A stretch of DNA of 12,539 bases from an uncultured Dorea sp. (GTDB lineage Bacteria > Bacillota_A > Clostridia > Lachnospirales > Lachnospiraceae), in contig CAJTRO010000069.1 in NCBI GenBank assembly GCA_910579015.1, forward strand, positions 1-12,539. Direction: 5' to 3'. A model generated the notes under the pieces. That model was not told where the DNA came from. It did not search any database and worked only from the letters and a program-made list of their open reading frames with translations. Both the position numbers and the translations under genes were made by a program. Below are positions 1 through 7,500 of this stretch, one piece after another (positions within the stretch are counted from its first letter, which is position 1; each line of letters starts with the position of its first letter).

Positions 1-123
1 CTCATATACATCACCATCCTTTTTTTATTTTCATTATATAAGCAGACGGCGGTATCTTCAAATGTACGGGGATTATGTAACACCAGAAAAAAGCTCTTTG
101 AACGAGTAACTTTTGTCTTTTCA

Positions 124-280
124 ATTAGCACGATTTTTGCTCCGATTAACAGGAAAGGCATTTTGATTAGCAAAAACCTCAATTTTCTTGCTAATCATTA
201 GCACGCTAATCTGTGACGATAATTAACAGTTCAATTTCTCTTTAGTCAAATCTGATTAGCAAAAACCGCTCCTGCTAATC
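124..280. repeat. Cluster of GATTAGC / GCTAATC words in non-coding DNA
   Basis: This stretch holds the word GATTAGC and its complement several times. GATTAGC at 165-171 faces GCTAATC at 190-196, ATTAGC at 197-202 faces GCTAATC at 205-211, and GATTAGC at 254-260 faces GCTAATC at 274-280. The 14-base string GATTAGCAAAAACC occurs exactly twice (165-178 and 254-267). A looser copy, ATTAGC, lies at 124-129. The arrangement is three inverted pairs with spacers of 18, 2 and 13 bases, so it could be stem-loops or clustered binding sites. No gene is seen in 1-365, and the gene these repeats might serve may lie to the left of the window. Function unknown. Confidence 0.6.
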
Positions 281-321
281 GGACATTGTCATGAGTTCAA
301 ATTTATTTGGAAAATGAGAAA

Positions 322-355
322 CGCCGAAAACCTTGAAAAATCAATGTTTTCGGCG
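322..355 (-). terminator. Hairpin terminator downstream of tRNA-Arg
   Basis: CGCCGAAAAC at 322-331 pairs perfectly with GTTTTCGGCG at 346-355 around a 14-base loop. On the minus strand the stem is followed by a T-rich but interrupted stretch (TTTCTCATTTT). It starts 11 bases past the 3' end of the tRNA, so it is best read as the tRNA transcript's intrinsic terminator. Confidence 0.65.
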
Positions 356-365
356 ATGTTTTCAG

Positions 366-439
366 CGTCGCTAAGAGGATTTGAACCTCCGACCTACCGC
401 TTAGGAGGCGGTCGCTCTATCCAGCTGAGCTATAGCGAC
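366..439 (-). tRNA. tRNA-Arg (anticodon CCU)
   Basis: The minus strand folds as a complete cloverleaf. The 7-bp acceptor stem GTCGCTA/TAGCGAC (433-439 with 367-373) is perfect. The D arm is GCTC/GAGC, the anticodon stem ACCGC/GCGGT encloses the loop CTCCTAA, and the T arm GGAGG/CCTCT carries the loop TTCGAAT. The anticodon CCT reads the arginine codon AGG. The discriminator base is G (366), and no CCA is encoded. It has its own promoter about 80 bases upstream and a hairpin terminator just downstream, so it appears to be a single-tRNA unit. Confidence 0.96.
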
Positions 440-519
440 AATTACATATCCTATATACTTCTACTCGTCACCTTTTCCCAATCCAGGCAGACACAGCTTC
501 TATATATCGGCACCATCTA

Positions 520-548
520 ATTATACTTCACTCTATTTCAATTGTCAA
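520..548 (-). promoter_or_regulatory. Consensus sigma-70/sigma-A promoter for the tRNA-Arg gene
   Basis: On the minus strand TTGACA (543-548) and TATAAT (520-525) are both perfect matches to consensus and are separated by exactly 17 bp. Transcription would start near 513 and give a leader of roughly 70 bases before the mature tRNA. A full-consensus promoter fits the high constitutive expression of tRNA genes. Confidence 0.85.
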
Positions 549-710
549 ACCCTAATTCTATATTTCCCCCTATTTCTGTAACAGTTATTACTGTACACTC
601 CGTGCCCAGTAACACGCTTCACAATGCACAGAAATCGCAAAAAGATACGATTTCACGCTGAAAAACCCGTGGCTTCACTGTCACCTATTTCTCACACATC
701 TCCGACCACC
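549..710. other. Non-coding gap between tRNA promoter and the wall-hydrolase terminator
   Basis: No gene is supported here. Two small inverted repeats are visible. One is around TGTAACAGT/ACTGTACA at 577-597. The other is GAAATCG (631-637) with CGATTTC (648-654). Neither has a context that assigns a role. Confidence 0.5.
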
Positions 711-751
711 AAAAGAGACTGCAAGAATTCCATATCCCACAGTCTCTTTTT
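711..751 (-). terminator. Rho-independent terminator of the wall-hydrolase gene
   Basis: AAAAGAGACTG at 711-721 pairs perfectly over 11 bp with CAGTCTCTTTT at 740-750, with an 18-base loop. On the minus strand the hairpin begins about 40 bases after the hydrolase stop codon and its far arm ends in TTTT. The stem is flanked by A and T tracts on both sides, so it could work in either direction. Confidence 0.8.
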
Positions 752-791
752 ATCTTCCTCTATACCCTTGACCGCTCCTAAAGCCCGCGCA

Positions 792-3179
792 TTATTTCTT
801 CAGATATACATCTGCATAATTCACGCCCAGCGCCAGAGCTGTCGCATGATCATTCACATAGATATCAATATGATTCTCCTTGATCGCTCCTCCGCAATCC
901 TCAGCAGTAAAGATATGTCCGCCGATGATCACCTGCGTTCCATAAGGAATCACGCGGGGATCGACCGCTATAGTCCTTCCCTCTACAACCGGCGCACCCG
1001 TTGCTGTAATACCAGTCTCGACGTCACAGCAGATCTCACATGCGCAGTAGTAAGTCAGCTTAAATGTACCAAGATTCGTTCCGTACATATTCGGCGATGC
1101 ATTCACGTCACCGATACCGCCGCCTGCATACCCATACCCATTATCTTTCAGAATCCTTACCGCCCATACGGCTTCATTCTTATTAACATCCGCCTGGACA
1201 ATACCGGTATCGGTACTCATAGCCTCTATCGTCTTGCCACCGCCTGCATACATGACCACATGGTGGATATAACCGTTATTTGCATAGAAAATCAGATCTC
1301 CCGGCAAAGCATCCTCTACAGGGATCGCCGTCCCGTACTCAGCCTGGTCGCGGGATACTCTTGGAATATCATAACCATACTGCTTATAGATACTCTGTAC
1401 GAATCCGGAACAGTCGGCGCCTTCCGTCAGACTGGTCCCGCCCCATACATACGGATTACCTACAAACTGGGCGGCGAATTCAATCATAGATCTCCTGATC
1501 TCTCCATCCGGAACTCCCGGCTTCGTAGAAGTCAGCGTATAATAACACGATCCGTTCTCCTCCGGCTTAATCTTCTCCTCAGCCAACGAGAACTTTTCTT
1601 CCGTCTTCTCCTCTACCTTCTTCGTAATCTCCTCTCCGTACTGGACAGCTCCATTTCTTACAAATCCACGTACATCACCGGACTCCACGTACATCCATTC
1701 CTGGTCGATGTCTTGCAGGATATAACACAGACCGCCCTTCGGAATTACTCCGATCACACGGCTCTCGTCGTTCCTGTCTTCTTTAACCTCTACAGATTCA
1801 TTTTCCGCAATGGCATAATTCTTCACAGCAACCGTCTGATCTACTGTAGCTCTTAGGTATGTAAATGACCGGTTATGCTGCCATGGAAGAGCTTCTACGG
1901 CCATTGGCACGATCGCTTCGATACCCGTATACTCGGTCTGCGCTTCTTCTGCCTTCACCTTCGCTTCATTCTGATAAGCCTCAAGCTGCGGCACAGCCTC
2001 TTCACCGGTAATGACTTCCTCTGCCCGTACAAATCCTCTTACTCTTCCGGACTCTACATAAAGCCATCCATTCTCCTCTTCCTTCAATATGTATAACAAG
2101 CCGTTCTTCGTAAGACTTCCGACTGCCCGGATGTTCTCTTCCGTAACAGCATCCTCCGGCATCTTCTTACGGATCGTCTCGTCCGTAATCTCCTCCGCCG
2201 GCATCGCTTCACGGATGACCATATCCTCTCTGGCAAATGCATACTTCCTTGCAACCGTCCAGAAACGGAAATCTTCCACAATCTTCGGAAGCTTCACCAG
2301 CTTCTTATTCATAATAAGATTTGCATTACTGATGCCTGACGGCATAACCTCCTCCGGTTTGAGTTCGTCAGGATCTACAAATATACCATCTAACCCCTCT
2401 CCGAATCCCGGTTCTTTCGGAGGCTCTGGCTTCTCAGGATTTACCGGAATCACCGGAAGCGTCGGATCCCAGGGAATGTCCGGATTATCTGGATCAAATG
2501 TATGATCCGGATCGTCCGGATTATCTGGGTTGCTCGGATCGTCCGGGTTATCCGGGTTATTTGGATCGTCCGGGTTACTCGGATCATCTGGATTCACCGG
2601 GTTATTGGGATCGTCTGGGTTATCCGGATTATTTGGAGCGTCCGGATTCACCGGGTTATTGGGATCATCCGGATTCACCGGATTGTTCGGATCATCTGGA
2701 TTTACCGGATTATTCGGATCATCTGGGTTCACCGGATTACTCGGATCACCTGGATTTACCGGATTATCCGGATTACTTGGATCTGTCGGATTCGATGGAT
2801 CCACAACAGTTCCCGGATTACTTGGATCTGCCGGATTCGATGGATACACAACAGCTCCCGGATTACTTGGATCTGCCGGATTCGATGGATACACAACAGC
2901 TCCCGGGTTATTTGGATCTGTCGGATTCTCTGGATTCTCAGGCTCTATCGGCTGGACCGGAGCCTCCGGCACAACAGGCGCTTCCGGCTGGACCGGAGCC
3001 TCCGGCGTAACCTCTGGGTTCACAACAGCTCCCGGATCTGCGGCAGTCTGATCATTGGCTTCTGCTATTATACTTTCTGTAAAAGGTATAAGGTGATTAG
3101 GCATGACTACCCCGGCAGCCATTATCCCGGCCACCCCGGCAGCACATACCCGCCTTACTAGCTTTCTCTGCTTATTCAC
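792..3179 (-). CDS. Secreted cell-wall hydrolase: repeat stalk, SH3-like segments, NlpC/P60 peptidase and 3D domain
   Basis: Predicted extracellular peptidoglycan hydrolase of 795 residues. Residues 1-42 form a signal peptide: a KQRKLVRR basic start, then a hydrophobic Ala/Gly/Val run. A stalk rich in Asn, Pro and Asp follows (about 70-250), with three 15-residue units (91-135) and about ten 9-residue units (139-225). Two SH3-like binding segments are near 309-389 and 450-513, each with a [WY-x-YVESG-x-VRGFVR] signature. The NlpC/P60 domain (about 562-678) has the catalytic Cys in DCSGF (C590) and His in HHVVMY (H640); this family cuts gamma-D-Glu-diamino-acid bonds in stem peptides. The C-terminal 3D domain (705-794) keeps its three aspartates (D740, D761, D772). 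Start: a TTG lies two codons upstream (3185), but this GTG has an AAGAAGAG Shine-Dalgarno 7 bases away. Monocistronic, with its own terminator. No sorting signal, so it is probably released or held by SH3 binding. Confidence 0.9.
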   Translation of the reverse strand: MNKQRKLVRRVCAAGVAGIMAAGVVMPNHLIPFTESIIAEANDQTAADPGAVVNPEVTPEAPVQPEAPVVPEAPVQPIEPENPENPTDPNNPGAVVYPSNPADPSNPGAVVYPSNPADPSNPGTVVDPSNPTDPSNPDNPVNPGDPSNPVNPDDPNNPVNPDDPNNPVNPDDPNNPVNPDAPNNPDNPDDPNNPVNPDDPSNPDDPNNPDNPDDPSNPDNPDDPDHTFDPDNPDIPWDPTLPVIPVNPEKPEPPKEPGFGEGLDGIFVDPDELKPEEVMPSGISNANLIMNKKLVKLPKIVEDFRFWTVARKYAFAREDMVIREAMPAEEITDETIRKKMPEDAVTEENIRAVGSLTKNGLLYILKEEENGWLYVESGRVRGFVRAEEVITGEEAVPQLEAYQNEAKVKAEEAQTEYTGIEAIVPMAVEALPWQHNRSFTYLRATVDQTVAVKNYAIAENESVEVKEDRNDESRVIGVIPKGGLCYILQDIDQEWMYVESGDVRGFVRNGAVQYGEEITKKVEEKTEEKFSLAEEKIKPEENGSCYYTLTSTKPGVPDGEIRRSMIEFAAQFVGNPYVWGGTSLTEGADCSGFVQSIYKQYGYDIPRVSRDQAEYGTAIPVEDALPGDLIFYANNGYIHHVVMYAGGGKTIEAMSTDTGIVQADVNKNEAVWAVRILKDNGYGYAGGGIGDVNASPNMYGTNLGTFKLTYYCACEICCDVETGITATGAPVVEGRTIAVDPRVIPYGTQVIIGGHIFTAEDCGGAIKENHIDIYVNDHATALALGVNYADVYLKK
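2505..2765 (-). repeat. 27-bp coding repeats (9-residue Asn-Pro-x-Asn-Pro-Asp-Asp-Pro units)
   Basis: About ten imperfect 27-base units encode variations of NPVNPDDPN within the wall-hydrolase stalk. One unit is shortened to six residues (NPDDPN), a sign of past slippage or unequal recombination within the array. The repeats generate long spurious open frames on the opposite strand. Confidence 0.85.
2775..2909 (-). repeat. 45-bp coding repeats (three 15-residue units)
   Basis: Three consecutive 15-residue units encode NPGAVVYPSNPADPS twice identically and then NPGTVVDPSNPTDPS. They sit directly upstream of the 27-bp array in the same stalk and are a second repeat type with a different period. 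This shows independent expansion of two arrays in one gene. Confidence 0.85.
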
Positions 3180-3328
3180 ACACAATCTCTTCTTTCTTAA
3201 TCAAAAATAATATAGTTATTCAATTTATATATCGGCCAATATTGCCTGACCATAATAAGAAAATTTCTTTTATAGAAAAGATAATTTTTCCAAATAACAT
3301 TTTAAAACAATCATCGCCAAAAAGCAAC

Positions 3329-3376
3329 ACTACAATATTCTCATACTACAATATTCTCATACTACAATATTCTCAT
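3329..3376. repeat. Three perfect tandem copies of a 16-bp unit
   Basis: ACTACAATATTCTCAT is present three times in a row (3329-3344, 3345-3360, 3361-3376) with no mismatch. The array lies in the 201-bp gap between the MerR gene and the wall-hydrolase gene, about 150-200 bp upstream of the hydrolase start and four bases after the regulator stop codon. Each unit has an AATATT core. No hairpin with a T-run is present, so it is not a normal terminator. It could be a stacked binding site or a slippage-prone repeat. Confidence 0.9.
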
Positions 3377-3380
3377 ACGC

Positions 3381-4367
3381 CTACATCTCAAGCAGCAATC
3401 CGCCAAAAGCCTCCAACACCGCATGATGACAGCCGGTAAGATCCATACAGTCGCCCAGTATCCGGTTCATCCGCTCCAACAGCTCCTCATTTTTCCCAAG
3501 CAGGTCGTCGTACAGATACCGGCATATTTTATGGATATTCTCCCTGTATTTTGCAAAAAACGGAGAAATCTGCGCAATAATATCTTGTTCCATAGAAGAA
3601 TCATAGATACGCATAGAAGGCAGGTAAAAGGACTTGTAATTTTGCTTCCACTGTCTTACCAGACGCTCGTTCTTCAGGTTTTCATCAATGTATTTTTTCA
3701 GGGTATCCACATAATTACGGCATCCCTTTTCATCCAGAGAGACCACGAATGCAAGATGAATCCCGCTCCTTTTATATAGCTCTTCAATCTTTTGCGGACA
3801 CAAAGAATTGAGGTATCTCGAGAGAGTCTCATAATCCTCATTATTACTTTCGGCAACCAGCCGGTTTATCTTTGACCAGAGAAATTCCTGATAATCGCTT
3901 TTTATTTCATTGGGGATAAACGGTCTCCAAAGATAACGGTTCAGTACCATCGAATCCTTATCGCCGCCGTGCAATTCCTCCTTGTTAATTGCCGCCGGGA
4001 TCCGGGCATTCAGCATCGTTGCATATAAGGAATCAAGACTGATGTGTAACGGAAGCTTCTCGATCACATAGCCGATACTTTCTATTGTTTTTTCCAGATG
4101 AGCCTTCTGTTTCTTCATGGCAGACACATAACTGCTTAAATAATAAGAAGCCGTAGCCGGTTCCTTTATGATAGAACGGATCATGGAAATCGGGAAACCG
4201 GCATTGCGGAATTCACTGATCAGCATGATGCGCCGGATATCTTCCTCCTGAAAATCATAATAGCCATTCTCTTCGTTCACAGGCGGAGCCAGCAGTTCTT
4301 CCTTGATATAAAAATAAATCGTCCGCTTTTTCATTCCTGTTCTTTTGCTTACTTCATGTATCTTCAT
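3381..4367 (-). CDS. MerR-family transcriptional regulator with large C-terminal domain
   Basis: Predicted DNA-binding activator of 328 residues. The first ~70 residues are a MerR winged helix-turn-helix: KIHEVSKRTGMKKRTIYFYI, a wing with NGYYDF, then EEDIRRIMLISEFRNAGFPISMIR. A helical linker likely to form the dimer coiled coil follows (about 77-105). The remaining ~220 residues form a helical domain I do not recognise, presumably effector-binding; it is much longer than in metal-sensing MerR proteins (usually 120-150 residues in total). An in-frame GTG lies 15 bases upstream (4382), but the protein starts like other family members at this ATG, and a weak -10 overlaps the region just before it. 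No clear Shine-Dalgarno precedes either start. It is divergent from the fusion oxidoreductase gene, whose promoter has the MerR 19-bp spacer, so that gene is the likely target. The ligand is unknown. Confidence 0.88.
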   Translation of the reverse strand: MKIHEVSKRTGMKKRTIYFYIKEELLAPPVNEENGYYDFQEEDIRRIMLISEFRNAGFPISMIRSIIKEPATASYYLSSYVSAMKKQKAHLEKTIESIGYVIEKLPLHISLDSLYATMLNARIPAAINKEELHGGDKDSMVLNRYLWRPFIPNEIKSDYQEFLWSKINRLVAESNNEDYETLSRYLNSLCPQKIEELYKRSGIHLAFVVSLDEKGCRNYVDTLKKYIDENLKNERLVRQWKQNYKSFYLPSMRIYDSSMEQDIIAQISPFFAKYRENIHKICRYLYDDLLGKNEELLERMNRILGDCMDLTGCHHAVLEAFGGLLLEM

Positions 4368-4385
4368 AAGAAAAGTATACACTTA

Positions 4386-4414
4386 ACTGTAGAGTTTTGA
4401 AAGAGAAAATGCAA
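4386..4414 (-). promoter_or_regulatory. Possible weak promoter of the MerR gene with an overlapping TGTAG half-site
   Basis: On the minus strand TTGCAT (4409-4414) and TACAGT (4386-4391) are 17 bp apart, a weak match to a housekeeping promoter. Transcription would start about 12 bases before the chosen ATG. The -10 overlaps TGTAG (4388-4392), the same half-site seen twice in the palindrome of the divergent promoter. That is consistent with autoregulation, but the evidence is thin. Confidence 0.35.
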
Positions 4415-4480
4415 AAAAATGTTAGAATATTGGCAGAAAATCAGGGCTTTTATCTTATAATACCGCAGATATTTTTCCTG

Positions 4481-4511
4481 TTGACACTACACCAAATGTA
4501 GGGGATATACT
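4481..4511 (+). promoter_or_regulatory. MerR-type promoter/operator of the fusion oxidoreductase gene
   Basis: The -35 TTGACA (4481-4486) is perfect consensus and the -10 TATACT (4506-4511) matches five of six bases. The spacer is 19 bp instead of 17. The spacer contains a perfect inverted repeat, CTACA (4487-4491), CCAAA, TGTAG (4497-4501). Overlong spacers with a palindromic operator inside are the known signature of promoters that MerR-family activators untwist to switch on. The divergent MerR gene is the obvious partner. Predicted transcription start is near 4518. Confidence 0.88.
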
Positions 4512-4540
4512 AATCTTAATTAAAGATATTAACGAAGAAA

Positions 4541-4547
4541 AAGGAGG
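4541..4547 (+). promoter_or_regulatory. Strong ribosome binding site of the fusion oxidoreductase
   Basis: AAGGAGG lies 8 bases before the ATG at 4556. It is a near-perfect complement to the 16S rRNA 3' end, which fixes the start codon. Confidence 0.9.
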
Positions 4548-4555
4548 GTTCTTTA

Positions 4556-7500
4556 ATGTACGAAAAAATGTTTGAACCGATCAAGATCCGTGGTTTGGAA
4601 ATGAAAAACCGGGTAGTCTATTCTGCCGCAGGCACAAAATTCTCAGGAAAACAGGGAAGCTTTGTGACGGATAAGCTGATCGACTACCATGTAGCCCGCG
4701 TAAAAGGCGGAAGCGGACTTAACATTGTCGAAGTATCCAGCGTACATACGCCCAGCGCGCCCAGGAATTTCCTGTCCATTTCGGAGGATCTCTATATGCC
4801 GGGGCTTAAGAAACTGGTTGACGCCATACATGAGGCAGGCGGAAAGGCCGCCATTCAGCTGTGGCAGGGCGGGCTTGCGGTAGGGAGCGACCGGACGGCG
4901 CAGATACTTGTTTCCTCTGACATGCCCGTAAGCCCCGAGATGACCATTCCGGGCATCACGATCGAACAGATGCAGGAGATCGTGGAGTGTTACGGCAAAG
5001 CCGCCAGACGTGCCAGCGACTGTGGTTTTGACGCGGTAGAATTCCACTGTGCCCACAACTATCTCCCCCACTCATTCTTAAGCGGAGGAATGAACCAAAG
5101 GACAGACGAATACGGCGGAAGCCTTAAGAACCGGGCGAAATTCCCTCTGGAATGTATCCGTGCGATCCGTGCGAATCTTCGTGAGGATATGCCTCTCTTC
5201 ATGCGGATCGACGCCCACGACGATTATCTGGAAAATGGCATGACACTCGAAGACACCATTATTTTCTGTAACTGGGCAAAGGAAGCCGGCGTGGATGTTC
5301 TGGACGTTTCCAGAGGTAATTTCATCTCCGCGGCGATCAAATACGAGGTGCCGTCCATTGATACGCCGCAGGGCTTCAATATTGACAATGCCGCCGCGAT
5401 CCGCAAGGGTACAGGCATGTTGACGATCGGCGTCGGGCGTATCAACACTCCTGACATCGCAGAGAAGGCTCTGGCAGAAGACAAGGTTGACATGGTAGTA
5501 ATGTGCAGGGCGCAGTATGTCGATCCTGAATTCTTAAATAAAGTAAAAGCCGGCAGACTGGATGAGATCACCTATTGTATCGGCTGTGACCAGGGATGCT
5601 ATGACGGATTCGAAAATATGGACATTCCGCACGTCACCTGTCTGTTAAATCCCGCGATCGGAAGAGAAAAGGAGTGCGAGCTGATCCCTGCTGAAAAGCC
5701 GGAAACAGTATTGATAGCCGGCGGTGGTATCGCAGGTCTGAAAGCCGCCATTACCTTAAAGAAGAGAGGGCATAACCCGATATTAATGGAAGAGAGCAGT
5801 TCCCTTGGCGGACAGTTCGTACTTGCCGGGAAAGCGCCTCGCAAGAAGGAAATGGAAGACGCCGTGATCCTGATGGGAAAACAGGCTGAAAAACTGGGCG
5901 TTGACATCCGCCTGAATTCGAAAGTGACCGCAGACACGATCCGGGAAATGAAACCACATTCCTTTATCAATGCGATCGGCGCGGCTCCTCTGATCCCGGA
6001 TATCCCGGGCAGAGACCTGGACTGTGTGGTGAATTCTCACGAAGTCCTTGCAGGCACGAAGACCATAAGCGGAAATGTCGTCGTCATCGGAGGCGGTCTG
6101 GTCGGTACGGAAACGGCTGAATTCGCCGCCACAAATGGATGTAAGGTGACGATCCTCGAAATGCTGCCTGAGATTGCGGCAGATCTAGGACATGTGCGTA
6201 AAACCTGTGTATTGGAGCAGGTCTATGCGGCAGGCATCACTCCTGTCTGTGAAGCAACGGTAAAAGAGATTAAGGAGGGCAAAGTCATTGCCATAAAAGA
6301 CGGCAAAGAGACCACATTTGACTGTGATCATGCGGTCATGGCGATCGGCTCAAAGGCAAGATGCGGGAAAGAGTTAGAAGACGCCTGCCGGGAAAATGAA
6401 GTCGCTTACTTCTGTGTCGGCGACGCATTCGGCGCAAGACGCGCCCTGAACGCAGTCCGGGAGGCATTTGACACCGCGTTGACCTTTGACCGCGAGGATG
6501 TCAGAAGGGACGCCTTAAAGCCTAAGAAACGAGTATTCCTCACCGGCGCCTCCGGAACCATGGGGCAGGAGACGTTAAAACAACTCCTTGACCGTTCTTC
6601 TCGTTTTAAGGTGCGCGTCCTTGTCCGCGATTCGAAGAAGAACCGCACGCTGATGAAAAAGTACGCATGTCCTTCACTCGAAGTTGTCTGGGGAGATATG
6701 GCGGACTACGATACCATGCTTCGATGCGTGACCGGCTCTGATTATGTCCTCCATATCGGCGCGATGGTCTCACCGATGGCAGACGATTTCCCGAAGGAAA
6801 CCCTGTATACGAATATCGGCTCCACGCTGAACATTATTAAAGCGATTAAGGAACAGGAAGATCCAGATAAGGTTCATTTTGCCTATGTCGGCACGGTTGC
6901 CATGACCGGGCACCGGGCGGATCCGATCCAGTTCGGACGCGTCGGAGATCCCATCTGTCCGTCCTTCTTCGATTACTATGCGTTGAGCAAGGTATTTTCA
7001 GAGATGGCTGTATTTGACAGCGGGCTGAAGCACTGGGTAAGCATCCGTCAGACCGGACAGCATCCAAGCAACGAAGCCGCCGCAAGCCTGCCGATCATCA
7101 CACACCAGGCGCCGAATAATGTACTTGAGTGGGCGACCTCCATTGAATCCGGCATCTGTATGGCGAATCTGTGCGAGGACTGGGTGCCTGAAAGCTTCTG
7201 GAGAAAGGCGTATAACTTAAGCAGCGGCGAAGGCTATCGTCTGACTACATGGGAATTGATGGATCTTAATCTGGGCGCGTTTGGCATCGGACTCAAGGAC
7301 ATCCAGGATTCCAAATTCCTGGCGAAATATAATTTCCACGGCCACTATTACACAGATTCCAAAGCATTGGATGATATTCTTCATTTCCGCTGTATCCCGG
7401 CTGAACAATACTGGGCGGGCGTCCGCGAGGAGATGCGCAGAATGGCGCAGAATCCGATGATAGCCGCCATGTTCCCGACCGCAGAGCAGATGTTCGAGAA

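Noticed and set aside
367..439. tRNA-Arg as the attachment site of an integrated element
   Set aside because: No integrase gene and no second copy of the tRNA 3' end were found in the window; kept only as one possible reading of the neighbouring repeats.
577..597. TGTAACAGTTATTACTGTACA-region palindrome as an operator
   Set aside because: The arms are imperfect and no promoter or gene start is adjacent, so it could be chance.
624..1856. 410-codon plus-strand open frame opposite the wall hydrolase
   Set aside because: It lies antisense to well-supported NlpC/P60, 3D and SH3-like coding sequence, has no Shine-Dalgarno or recognisable domain, and overlaps the hydrolase terminator.
2498..3161. 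Plus-strand repetitive frames rich in Gly/Ser, Asp/Pro or Ile/Arg across the stalk repeats, and a CRISPR-like look
   Set aside because: They are reflections of 27- and 45-bp coding repeats in the minus-strand gene. There are no unique spacers of constant size, so it is not a CRISPR array.
3258..3288. AT-only inverted repeat after the MerR gene as its terminator
   Set aside because: The stem has almost no G-C pairs and is interrupted. It is too weak to support a terminator call.
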